Both the position numbers and the translations under genes were made by a program. Source: JADFQT01 sp965216025 (GTDB taxonomy: Bacteria > Chloroflexota > Dehalococcoidia > Lucifugimonadales > UBA3495). Taken from it: a stretch of 64,000 bases of DNA. Of this stretch, positions 47,371 to 56,700 are shown one piece after another (the stretch's first letter is position 1; the number at the start of each line of letters is the position of its first letter). Under the pieces are notes generated by a model. It did not search any database. It was not told the DNA's origin and worked only from the letters and a program-made list of their open reading frames with translations. The stretch covers positions 1 to 64,000 of the forward strand of contig CBDCEX010000012.1 of NCBI GenBank assembly GCA_965216025.1, written 5' to 3'.

Positions 47371-48227
47371 AGCAAGGCAGGAAGGGTGCTGTCCCGCTCC
47401 CCATGCGTCTGTTCATTGAGGGTTGCCTTTCCCTGCCCACTGGCGCCCGCGGTGGGAGACTCCGGCAAATGCGCTTTACCATCCGAGAGATAGCGGGGGA
47501 ATGGCTGGCCTGGGACCTTGGATCTTACCGGCCCTCTGGCGCTTCTACAGGTGCAGCCCTGAAAACTGCCCTGGGACAGCTCAATCAGCTCCACGTCGAC
47601 ATGCCAAATCAGGGTTGGTACTATCCGCTGTTGCTCGAAGCAGTTCAGGGATTGAACCTGGACAGTCAGGTGGCCATCCTTTCCCGACTCCCCTCAGGTT
47701 CAGGGGTTGGACCGCCCATAGACCGCCAGATGCTGCGAAAACTTGGGAAGCAGTCGGCACCGGCATACCGGGCACTTCTGTATTTGGCATGCGAGTGGGA
47801 CCGCTACGGCGGCCGCAATGGCCGACTGGTGAGGCCCACCCGCCCTGAGGTCCTACGGGATCCCGCTGGCCACGTCCTGGAAGCAACGGGCACCGTTTCG
47901 CTGGAGCAGGGCAAGCGCCCGGCAACATCTCCGCACCATCCCCTAGCCGTCCATACTGGAGGACGCGAGCTCAATCCCGCACGGTCCCGCTACCCGGGAT
48001 ATGACGGGGATGCCCTGATAGGACTCTGTTACCACATTGATGGAATACCAAAGGAGCAACGTCGGAAATACCTGACCCGAGCAGTTAAAACGCTGGAGTA
48101 CATGCAGTCCATTGGCGCAGTCTCTATAGAGCGAATGAACCCCGGATGGAAACACGGATTGCCCTGGCGGATCATGCCCCCGGACATTATCCAAAATATT
48201 CCGGATGTGATTAGTTGTCCCGTTTGA
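47244..48227 (+). pseudogene. Uncharacterised accessory protein, 3' part
   Basis: The frame is open from 47244 (PTPPQPCLVKTSAPALAHLPG) and contains LPMRLFIEGCLSLPTGARGG, RFTIREIAGEWLAWDLGSYR, GSGVGPPIDRQMLRKLGKQSAPAYRALLYLACEWDRYGG and RKYLTRAVKTLEYMQSIGAVSIE. With the two earlier pieces the protein would be about 590 residues. The C-terminal third looks like winged-helix/replication-initiator-like sequence (order of helices, basic residues), but I do not recognise a named family. The context (IS630, toxin-antitoxin remnants) fits a plasmid- or phage-derived gene. A restored protein needs IS excision and one C indel. Confidence 0.6.
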
Positions 48228-48256
48228 TATTGGATGTGATTAGATGTCCCGTTTTA
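48204..48256 (+). repeat. Two 23-bp direct repeats at gene end
   Basis: GGATGTGATTAGTTGTCCCGTTT (48204) and GGATGTGATTAGATGTCCCGTTT (48234) differ by one base; period 30. The first covers the last codons and stop of the preceding gene. Confidence 0.8.
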
Positions 48257-48599
48257 CGTTATTTTCAGATATAAATTTAGCCTACCCCTACCAATTTAAT
48301 TCGGTCCCATGGAGGAGGTCCATAACGTATCGAGTATGCGATTGCCCCGAGGTCTGCGGCTGTTATGCCGAAGGCTACGCCTAGAAACTCGGACGGAAAC
48401 CCCGATTCTCCCCAAGTCGTCGTTTTCTTAGCGACGATTGTCGATGTAACAGTGGGTTCTTGAACCGTATTACAGACACTATCATGCCACATAAGACTAT
48501 AATACGTCTGTCTGGCGTAGCGCGAAACCCGGCCAATGGCTTTTCGGCCAGACCTCTAGGCGTACTTTGAAATGAACAACCTGGACTATCTGCACAAAT

Positions 48600-48701
48600 T
48601 GTCATCTCAGCGGGACGCCAAGAGGTTCCCATACCCGCATCATCAACCTCAGGAAGGCGAACGGGAGGGAGATAGCCAAGTATGAACAAGAAAAAGCTTA
48701 A
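48600..48701 (+). pseudogene. BrnT toxin, C-terminal stump
   Basis: The frame ending at TAA 48699-48701 reads THTRIINLRKANGREIAKYE, the C-terminal signature of BrnT toxins (RIISARKA..RE...YE). It overlaps the start of the BrnA-like gene by 20 bases, the normal brnTA arrangement. The N-terminal catalytic part is not found upstream. Confidence 0.65.
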
Positions 48702-49065
48702 CCTAGTCCGGCCGACGCCAGAGGAGGAGGAGGAGGAGGAGATCGACGCCCAGCTGGCCGAGGACCCGGACACATACGAGTGGACCGACGAGGACTGGGC
48801 CAATGCTCAGACCACCCAGGAACTCTTCCCTGAGACCCACGAGTGGGTGCTGCGACAGAAAAAGGCCCTAGAGGCCGACCTCATCCAGCGGGTGACCGTC
48901 ACCCTGGACCGGGAGACGATAGCCTGGTTCAAGGCCCAGACCGGAGAGGATGGGAAGACCGGCGGGACGCGGTGGCTGGAACTGGCCGCACAGACCCTCC
49001 GGGACCATGCCCAGTCCCGCGTCGGCCGGCAAGCCCGGGGCCTGAGCTCGGAGGCCACCTGCTGA
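48682..49065 (+). CDS. BrnA-like antitoxin
   Basis: A 127-residue acidic protein with a glutamate-rich N-terminus (PEEEEEEEIDAQLAEDP), the linker TYEWTDEDWANAQTTQELFPE and a C-terminal ribbon-helix-helix-like region VTVTLDRETIAWFKAQTGED..TRWLELAAQTLRDHA, as in BrnA (COG3514) antitoxins. BrnA binds BrnT and represses the operon. The toxin is broken, so the antitoxin is solitary. ATG 48682 lies inside the end of the brnT stump. Confidence 0.75.
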   Translation: MNKKKLNLVRPTPEEEEEEEIDAQLAEDPDTYEWTDEDWANAQTTQELFPETHEWVLRQKKALEADLIQRVTVTLDRETIAWFKAQTGEDGKTGGTRWLELAAQTLRDHAQSRVGRQARGLSSEATC

Positions 49066-49206
49066 CCTCCGAGCTACCGCGGAACCCGCCGCCGCCCTGG
49101 TCCACGAGCTGATGAGGCCCGGGATGAGAGACGGCTGCTTTGCCTCGTTTTCACCGGCGCGACGCCCCGGCGCGGTTCCCCAGCCCGGTTCCCCAGCCAG
49201 GGAGGC

Positions 49207-49377
49207 TGCCCGGGCTTACTGCGGGGATATGACCACCTGGAGCGTGGCCGGTGGAACGTCGCCCAGGGCGTCCTTGTCGATGTAGACGCTCTGGATGACG
49301 TCGCCGTCCTTGGTGCCGTACACGACCTTGTTCTTCGTGTCCTTGGTCTTGTGCAGGGTCAGAGTCAACGGTTCCAT
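49207..49377 (-). CDS. Small conserved protein (57 aa), beta-rich
   Basis: From the ATG at 49377, nine bases after GAGGAG, the product reads MEPLTLTLHKTKDTKNKVVYG, then DGDVIQSVYIDKDALGD and PPATLQVVI. It resembles small proteins of the pattern T.EK.TKNT.RY..DGD..IGTLYI.K.AL seen in many bacterial accessory regions, function unknown. The frame ends at 49216-49218 (SPQ stop). Confidence 0.55.
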
Positions 49378-49389
49378 CGTTTTCATCTC

Positions 49390-49794
49390 CTCGTTGTAAT
49401 CGGCGGAGGTAAAGTGTACCAAGTGTTGCATGAATTGTTACCTGAGAATCGGTTCGAGCCAGGCGCTCCCACGAGAAGCGCCGCGCCGCCGACTGGACCA
49501 TCACAAGTGGCCGGCCTCAACCAGTCGTTGCGAGTCCCGCAACGCACCGTCCGGTGCCAGATCCAGCCCACCCGTCCAACACGATCAAAGAGAGCCTGGG
49601 CAAGAGCCCGGTAGACATCGGTGACTTCATCATCGAATTCGAACCGCGTCAAGGCGTTCGTTGTCCGAAAACTGCCCATGCTCCGGCATGGCGCGCAACT
49701 CCTCAGTGACAGTGATTCTCCCCAGCGTTATTTGAGCTTACCTGCCCCACGGCCCGCAACGGCTAGCTGTCAGGAAATCGTGTAAAAGGCGGGG
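49390..49794. other. Gene-poor stretch with direct repeat copy 1
   Basis: TGTAATCGGCGGAGGTAAAGTGTACC at 49395 reappears with three changes as TGTAATCGGCGGAGTTAAAGTGGACC at 50409, same orientation. It resembles the ends of IS21-like elements but no such transposase is present. A 98-codon minus-strand frame (49383-49679) has no recognised motif. Confidence 0.45.
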
Positions 49795-50013
49795 CTAACC
49801 GCCCCGACGTTCCAAGATCCAGGCTGCGCCGATGACCAAGCCGGTCAATCCCAAGGTAAAGGGCAGGGTCATCATGAAGGTGAGCATCACGGCCTCCGGC
49901 TGGACGCTGCCCAGCGGCAAGTTGACGGCCCGCACGATGACGACGATGGCCAGCAGGCACAGCCAGGCTATTGCTGCGTATTTCGATACTCGCTTCGTTT
50001 TCGAGCAGGTCAT
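49795..50013 (-). CDS. Small two-helix membrane protein
   Basis: A 72-residue protein from ATG 50013 (preceded by GAGGTGGGAG): short basic N-terminus MTCSKTKRVSKYAA, first helix IAWLCLLAIVVIVRAV, a short extracytoplasmic loop and second helix MTLPFTLGLTGLVIGAAWIL, then ERRGG. No family recognised. Confidence 0.5.
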   Translation of the reverse strand: MTCSKTKRVSKYAAIAWLCLLAIVVIVRAVNLPLGSVQPEAVMLTFMMTLPFTLGLTGLVIGAAWILERRGG

Positions 50014-50052
50014 GACTCCCACCTCTTCTCCGGCTGACGGAGGGCTTTCCAA

Positions 50053-50449
50053 CTCATACGGAACCGTTGAGTGACCGGTTTCCCCTTCCGGCTCGCCCGC
50101 CGCTCTGCTTCACAGGATGCAGGTCGGCGTTCCGTCCGGCGTAGGAGCCGACACCGGCGTTACGGAGGACGGGCAACAGGAACTCATATCGGAGGTCGTG
50201 CTGGTAAAGTGCAGCGGCGCTCACTGGACAGACCCGCCCCCAGTAAACAGCCGCGGCATCTGGGTTTCGGAAACCCGGGTTTTCCGAAACTAACCGGCTC
50301 CCCAGACCTCCTGCTGACGCTGGCGCCCTTGCCCCTGGAGACCCTCAGCCGGTAGACTTAGTTGCGGAAATCCCCACGTAGGGGCGTTGGTATGGCACGA
50401 AAACCTGTAATCGGCGGAGTTAAAGTGGACCGCGTGGGCGGAGATTTCT
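50053..50449. other. Intergenic with hairpin and direct repeat copy 2
   Basis: Contains an inverted repeat GTTTCGGAAA..TTTCCGAAAC around CCCGGGT near 50262-50290 and the second copy of the TGTAATCGGCGGAG repeat at 50409. No gene seen. Confidence 0.5.
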
Positions 50450-50715
50450 GACCACCGGCTGTTGACGTTCAGCGAAAGCGTCCTCGCTAATTGGCCAGCA
50501 TAAATGTCAAATTCACATCATGGAGAATGTGGCTTTGACTCAAAAAGAACAGGCAAGACTTCAGGTCCTGAACAGTCTGCTCGCTGAGCACATGACATTG
50601 GACCAGGCAGCCACGCTGATGGGTGTCACCACTCGCCACACCAGGCGCATCCTGGCGGCTTACCGGGAACTGGGCGCTGCCGCCGTTGCTCACGGTCCTC
50701 GTGGAGACGAAGAGC
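50450..50715 (+). pseudogene. ISNCY-type transposase, N-terminal fragment
   Basis: From ATG 50520: MENVALTQKEQARLQVLNSL, then a helix-turn-helix MTLDQAATLMGVTTRHTRRI and LAAYRELGAAAVAHGPRG, the N-terminal pattern of ISNCY transposases. At about 50700 it runs into an oppositely oriented IS1182-like fragment. The upstream 60 bases match the remnant at 541. Confidence 0.75.
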
Positions 50716-50964
50716 AATCCTGCGGAAGGAGGCCACTCCCATGCAGTAGCCGTAGAGCAGGACCTTGACCATCATCCAGGGATGGTAGGGAGGTCCGCCC
50801 CGCTCTTCGCCCTGATGGCGGGCCATGATGGCCGACAGGTTCAACTGGTCCACCACGTCAGAGACGAAGTAGGCCAGATGGTCCGGGGGCAGCCACTCCT
50901 GAAGGGCGGCGGGCAGCAGCAACTGCTGGTCGGGGTCGTAAGGGCGGTAGGTCTTCCTCATCAA
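50706..50964 (-). pseudogene. Second IS1182-subgroup transposase, N-terminal fragment
   Basis: From the ATG at 50964: MMRKTYRPYDPDQQLLLPAA, LQEWLPPDHLAYFVSDVVDQ and MMVKVLLYGYCMGVASFRRIA, the N-terminal domain of IS1182 transposases of a subgroup different from the three full copies. It is cut at about 50706 by the ISNCY fragment. Confidence 0.8.
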
Positions 50965-51072
50965 CCAAACCTCAACGGGATTCTCGTCCCATCATACCCT
51001 CAAGAGATCCCCAACGATGTTTCTCGGACAGGCTCTATCGGTTTGCCCAGTAGCAATAACTCGCACATGTTG

Positions 51073-51103
51073 CTTGACGACTGACGTCAAGCGTACCTAC
51101 ACT
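51073..51103 (+). promoter_or_regulatory. Promoter and operator of the toxin-antitoxin pair
   Basis: CTTGACG-ACTGA-CGTCAAG (51073-51091) is a perfect 7-bp inverted repeat that overlaps a -35 box TTGACG; TACACT (51098-51103) is a possible -10 at 18-base spacing, nine bases before the toxin ATG. This fits autoregulation by the antitoxin. Confidence 0.6.
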
Positions 51104-51112
51104 GGCTTCGTC

Positions 51113-51397
51113 ATGATCCAAAGCTACCGGGACCGCCGGACTGAAGCGTTCGCCACCGGGGAGTACGTTCCAGCTTTCCAGGGTTTTGAAGGCCAAGCGG
51201 CGCGGCGCCTTTCGATCCTGAACGCGGCCAGATCTTTGGATACATTGAGGGCTCTGCGTAGCAATCGGCTGGAAACACTGAGGGGAGATCGTGCCCGGCA
51301 GTTCTCCATAAGGATCAATCCTCAGTGGCGCATCTGCTTCAGTTGGCCCGCGGGGCAGGCAGGACCATCCGACGTTGAGATTGTGGACTATCACTGA
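51113..51397 (+). CDS. higB: HigB-family toxin (RelE-like mRNA interferase)
   Basis: A 94-residue RelE-superfamily toxin that cuts mRNA on ribosomes. The HigB pattern is clear: MIQSYRDRRTEAFATGEYVP, QAARRLSILNAARSLDTLRA, SNRLETLRGDRARQFSIRIN and the conserved QWRICFSWPAG, ending VEIVDYH, where the terminal Tyr-His is typical. ATG 51113 lies just behind a strong promoter with little leader, so no Shine-Dalgarno is seen. The antitoxin gene follows after 16 bases. Both genes look complete. Confidence 0.92.
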   Translation: MIQSYRDRRTEAFATGEYVPAFQGFEGQAARRLSILNAARSLDTLRALRSNRLETLRGDRARQFSIRINPQWRICFSWPAGQAGPSDVEIVDYH

Positions 51398-51413
51398 GGG
51401 AGCAACTGCCGCC

Positions 51414-51704
51414 ATGTTGAAACGAGTCGTGCATCCAGGAGAGATCCTAAAAGACGAACTGGAAACGAGGGGAGTATCGCCGACGAGCTTCGCACGTCAG
51501 ATTGACGTGCCACCCAACCGAATCAGCCAGATTCTGTCGGGCAAACGTGCGGTGACCGGTGACAGCGCTCTCAGGTTCGGGCATTGGTTTGGCATGGACC
51601 CCCAGTTTTGGCTGAACCTGCAGGCTCAGTACGACCTGGCGGTTGCGGAGCAATTGGTGGGAGCTGAAGTACGTGTCCTGCCCACCGCAGCCGGCGGTGA
51701 GTAG
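51414..51704 (+). CDS. higA: HigA-family antitoxin
   Basis: A 96-residue XRE-type helix-turn-helix antitoxin: HPGEILKDELETRGVSPTSFARQ, then the recognition helix NRISQILSGKRAVTGDSALR and the conserved FGMDPQFWLNLQAQYDL. It neutralises HigB and represses the operon through the inverted repeat upstream. ATG 51414 follows GGGAGCAACTGCCGCC. Complete. Confidence 0.93.
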   Translation: MLKRVVHPGEILKDELETRGVSPTSFARQIDVPPNRISQILSGKRAVTGDSALRFGHWFGMDPQFWLNLQAQYDLAVAEQLVGAEVRVLPTAAGGE

Positions 51705-52746
51705 TACGTTGTCTGGTGCCCGCGCGCCAGGCACCGGGCTGTGCTTCGATTTGACATCCGATGCAGACTTAGCCAATGTCTGCTGAATCGCCGACACGAG
51801 CCCATATCTATTGCAGAAAATTAGGACGGAGACATTGTGAACATCTTCCGACTATTCCAGAGATGGGTGGAAAAGGCGAGGGACAATACGACGAGGGGTT
51901 CAGACGTTCCATCCTCCGCACCGCTGACACTCACCGCAGCGTCAAATGTCAGGGCCCGGGGCTGAAATGCCAGGGTATCTCTCAGGCAGGGGCCCCAGAT
52001 GAACTGTGGACCACTGCTACTAATCCCGGCCGGAGGGTCAGGGAACTTTGATCTCTCAGGCCAGGAGGATCTCTCCCCACCAAGCCGCTGCCCAGGCCTC
52101 CACCCTGATGCCGAACCGGGCACCGGGATTCTGAACCGGGATGCTGAACCGGGCCAGGCCATCAGGGAACAGTCCGGGCAACAACCCCACAGCCTGGGAC
52201 TCACACGCTGGACTTCCTCCTCCCCAGGTCTCTTGGTTCCACACCCCCGCACCACCTGGCAGAGGAGTAATCCGGCCATCCACACCCCACCCAAAAACCA
52301 GGAGCCGGGCACCGCTGAGCTGGAACAACCCCCCGACCCCCCCCCGCTGGAATGCCTCAGAAAGCCCTGTAATCGCTCGCAGATGCCCTCAGGACATCAG
52401 CAGCACAAAGAAAAGACACCCCAAGGGCGGAGTTGGCCTTAAATCGGCTCTCAGAGAATCCGGGGATTTTCCAACAGGTTGAGTCTGAGACAATCCCGCT
52501 CCAGGCAATCCCCACCACGCCTCCAATTCCCCAGAAAGTTCCCCATAAAGTTTCTCGGGCAAAGCGCAGCGGAACTTTCCGGTCGAAGACCGGAAGTGGA
52601 GAAGCACCATCAGCGGCGTTCAGGCCTGAGGAAAAACCCCAGCATCCCTAGGTTCGCAACCTTGCTCCCGTTCAGGCAGGCACCAGTGTCCCTCCAGTTC
52701 CATCCAGTTCCATCCCCCAGCATCAGGCGGCACCAAAGCCCCGGCG
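51705..52746. other. Gene-poor kilobase with short repeats
   Basis: No credible gene: frames here are compositionally odd and Pro/Ser-rich. A possible 43-codon frame at 51837 (NIFRLFQRWVEKARDNTTRG) is unsupported. GAACCGGG occurs three times at 52113-52153 in a CTGAACCGGGATG-like repeat, and TCCAGTTCCA is duplicated near 52694. It looks like decayed or recombined DNA. Confidence 0.5.
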
Positions 52747-52795
52747 CCAAAGCCCCGCCGGCAGATTTGTCTCAAATCTGCCGGCGGGGCTTTGG
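52747..52795. repeat. Perfect 23-bp inverted repeat with 3-base loop
   Basis: Bases 52747-52769 pair perfectly with 52773-52795 around TCT. The arm contains AAAGCCCCGCCGGC. It sits exactly where a 5'-truncated methyltransferase begins. There is no T tract, so it is not a standard terminator. Confidence 0.9.
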
Positions 52796-53370
52796 CCGGG
52801 TACGAAGCGGCAGGTTTTGATGTGTTTGGGGTGGATGTAACTGCCCAACCCAACTACCCCTACCCCATGCGGATAGCTGACGCCCTAACCCTATCGCCGT
52901 CGTTTTTGGCGGACTTTGATGTCATTCACGCCTCTCCCCCTTGTCAAGCCTATTCTGACCTAGCCTACCGAAACGGGAACGGACATGAATGGCCGCGTTT
53001 GATTGAGCCTGTCCGCGAACTTCTTATGGCAACTGGAAAGCCTTATGTCATAGAAAACGTAGAGGGCTCCACCTTGCAGGATTACGCCCTGTTGTGTGGG
53101 ACCATGTTCCGGGGGCTACGCGTGATCCGACATCGCTTGTTTGAAGCCAACTTTCCCATTCTGGTGCCTGCCCACCCCAGGCACCCCCTCTGACACACAT
53201 TGGACAAACGCAAAGGGCATTATGGGCAGACAAATGAGTGGGTGGATTTTGTCTCTGTGAACGGCGGGGGTAGTTCCTCGGTAGCATCTGCCCGCGACGC
53301 TATGGGCATTCCCTGGATGACCAAGAAAGAAATCAACGAGGCCATACCGCCGAGAAAATTGCAAAACTAA
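52796..53370 (+). pseudogene. DNA cytosine-5 methyltransferase fragment with in-frame TGA
   Basis: The frame enters at GYEAAGFDVFGVDVTAQPNY, just after where motif I should begin, and has the catalytic motif IV FDVIHASPPCQAYSDL, motif VI KPYVIENVEGS and LLCGTMFRGLRVIRHRLFE. A TGA at 53191-53193 interrupts PRHPL-stop-HTLDKRKGHYG, after which the same frame continues as GIPWMTKKEINEAIPP to 53370, the usual C-terminus of small phage-type enzymes. A CGA-to-TGA change is likely. Both the missing start and the stop make it non-functional. Confidence 0.8.
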
Positions 53371-53769
53371 GGAACTCGGGGACGACATGACCCATTCTGC
53401 CAGGGTGCCAACGAAATCCGTCAGCGGCCCAACACCCTGATGCCGCCCATTTGACGCCTCCGCCGACGCCCGTGCCAGCGGGGATGGACCCAATATATCG
53501 TGTAGTTATAAAGTCAACAATTGGCAGACCCCGCACCAGCGGGAATACACCACGGCAGGTCGGGAACTCAATCCCCATCCGGTCGAACCCAGCCGGAGCG
53601 AGGACAGACCACCCCACAGGAGATCCAGATGCCTGATAGCGCTTCCAGAGCCACCGTTCGAGGGGAACAGTCCTGGTTGCGCCGTCCAATACCAACCGGA
53701 CATAATATCAAGAACAAACGAAAGAAGATCCAACTCGAAATGAGAAGAAACGCAGAGCGAGGAGACACA
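53371..53769. other. Intergenic, no gene recognised
   Basis: An open frame extends upstream from the Fn3 protein gene but its residues are unlike coding sequence there. Nothing else seen. Confidence 0.5.
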
Positions 53770-56700
53770 ATGACGACCCCACACCCGACCGCCAGCCGAA
53801 CCAGACTACCCATCCTGATTGCGGCATGGCTGTTCATCATAGCAGCCACCGTCACCATGAGTTCAGGACTGCCGGGAACCGCCCAGGCTCAGGCCGAAAG
53901 AGGGGCAATCCCATCCCTCACGCTCCACAGCACCGAGCCCGGGCAGCTGGTCATCAGCTGGGAAAGCCCCGACCCGGCGCCCACGGACTACCGGATCAGA
54001 TGGGCCAACACCGACCTAGGCTGGCCATCGTGGTCAGGTACCAACGAGACAGAAAGGGCCAACGAATATCCGCTCGGCGGCGTCACCTCGCTCACGCTCA
54101 ACAACCTGACGCCGGGCGACAGCTACAAGGTCCAGATCCGGTCCCGCTACTACAACGCGGACCGCTCGGTCCATGAGTCAAGCGGCCCCTGGACGAATAC
54201 CGCCACCCAGCGGGTCAAGAACAACCCACCGGCAGCGCCCACCGGCCTCATTGCGGCACGAATTGGCCACAGCGTCCTGACCCTCACCTGGGACGACCCA
54301 CAGGACGACACCATAACCGGCTACCGGATCCTCCGAGGCACCGAAGCCGACAACCTGGCCGTCATCAATTCCGACACGGCCAGCAACGCCACGGAGTACG
54401 AGGACGACACCGTGGCGCCGGAGACGGCCTACCACTACGCGGTCTTGGCCCGGAGCGCCAACGGCGAAGGGACTCAGTCAGACATCATCAGCGCCACCAC
54501 CCCCGCAGCTCCCAAGTCTAAAGAGCAGCCGCGAAGATCGGGTGCCAGGCAGGACACACCCATCCCACCGGTCATCCTGGTCAGCAACCTGTCCCAAATT
54601 GCCAACCAAAACGCCACGTACAGCAGAGATCACGGACAGGCCTTCACCACTGGAAACAACAGCACCGGTTACAGCGTTACCAGCGTCACCATCGTCTCAA
54701 GAGATCCGAATAACGACCCCATACCCCTTCAGATCTGCGAAGTTGACGGCAGCGTCCACCCAACCACGGGCTGTACGGACCTCACCCCGCCAGGCTCCTA
54801 CCCACAGGGCAACCTGACCTACACAGTTCCGACCACTACGCCACTCACGCTGGACGCCGACACGACCTACATGTTGGTATTCAAGGCTCCCGTCGCACCA
54901 ACTCTGCTGCGTGTGGCCGCCACCAGCAGCGATGACCAAGACCCAACCTCCCTTACGGGCTTCTCAATTGCCAACGTATTCCAGTGGTACAACACCAGCA
55001 ACACCTGGGTGATCGGCAACGGCAGCAGAGCGATTCGCATCACCATCACCGGCAAAGTCAATCAAACCGCCCCAGGCGCCCCCACCGACCTCTCGGCAAC
55101 GGCCAGAGGGAGCACGAAGATCAACCTCTCCTGGACGGCACCGGACAGCACCGGCGGCTCCGACATCACCGGCTACAAGATCGAATCATCCTCCGATGCC
55201 GGCTCCAACTGGAGCGACCTCGTCGCCGACACCGGCAACACCAACACCGCTTACCAGCACACCGGCCTTTCCCGCGGAGACACCCGCCACTACCGGGTCT
55301 CCGCCATCAACTCGGTCGGCACCAGCGCCCCCTCCAACACCGCCAACGCAACCACCGCCACGGTGACCGACACCACCGCACCGACTGTGACGTCGATAAC
55401 GCACCAGGACCCGGCGTCATCGACGACCAACTCCGACACCCTGACCTGGCGGGTGACCTTCAGCGAGGCAGTTGAGAACGTCGACTAGGCGGACTTCATG
55501 GTCACCGGCACGACCGCAACTCTGACCGTCACGGCGGTCACCAGCATGACCGACGTCTATGACGTGACGGCCTCCGGGGGCAACCTGGACAGTCTGGACG
55601 GCACGGTGACGCTTGCCTTCGCCGCGGACCAGAACATCGTCGACCCGTCTGACAACACGCTTACCGCCACCACGCCCACGGGTGCGAATGACCCCACCTT
55701 TGAGTTGGACAACACCGTACCGACCTTCGTCTCCGGCACGGCCAACGGCACATTGATAGTCATGACGTTCTCGGAGGAGCTGGACCCGAATTCGCTTCCA
55801 CCGGGAGAAGCCTTCGACGTAAGTGCGCTGGGCGACTTCTCGGCACCACAACCCGTTGTGAACTCGGTTGCCATCGAAGGTACGATGGTCACACTGACCG
55901 TGACGCCGGCATTATTCACGGACCACACGGTGACTGTGAGCAATAATGCCTACGACGACGGAATGGGCAGGGTTCCGCTCAAGGACTTCGCTGGCAATGC
56001 GGTCCAACCAACCGCGACCGTAGGCAGCTACAGCGTGACGAACGAAACGCCGATCGGACCACCCGCGAGCCTCACGGCCGAGGCGGGCGACGGGCGGGTG
56101 CGGCTGGTCTGGACAGGGCCAGCAGGCGTCGATTTCCAAACCGCCGACTACCAATACCGTTATGCCCCAGGCGCCTCGGTGCCGGAGGAAACGGACTGGA
56201 CTGAAATAACTAACGTGGGGAATTTAACCACGCTGGTACAAGGGCTCGCCAACGGCACAGCCTATGCCTTCGAGGTCCGAGCAATCCGCAGCAGCAAAGT
56301 GGGTGCAACAGCCACAGTTTCAGCAACGCCGCTGACAGGCGTGTGCAGCACGCCCAACCTGGGCGACAGACGGGAAGTCTGGTCCGCCATGATGACGGTA
56401 GGGTACGTCATAGAATCACAAAATGGTCAGACTGACGCGGGCTACCGCAGCGGTAGTTACGGCAGCCTGGGCCAGAATGACGACAGCTTTATCATCGACG
56501 GCACTTCCTACACCATCCATGACATTTTCACAATCGTCAGAACTGACGGGGACCGCAGGCAACTATTTTTACAATTAGTCGACGATCGCAGGTTTACGCC
56601 TGCTGTCGGAGGAGCACTGCGGGTCCATTGGTGCAGCGATTCGTCCGGATTTGACGACCCAACTTCCGCTGGTTACCGGGCTTCCGATAACAACCAAGCC

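Noticed and set aside
49440..49470. GGTTCGAGCC as a tRNA T-arm
   Set aside because: No acceptor stem or anticodon arm can be folded around it.
49395..50434. The two TGTAATCGGCGGAG repeats as ends of one insertion sequence
   Set aside because: They are in direct, not inverted, orientation and no transposase lies between them.
53191..53193. TGA in the cytosine-5 methyltransferase as selenocysteine
   Set aside because: The gene is already 5'-truncated, no hairpin follows, and the position is not a known Cys.
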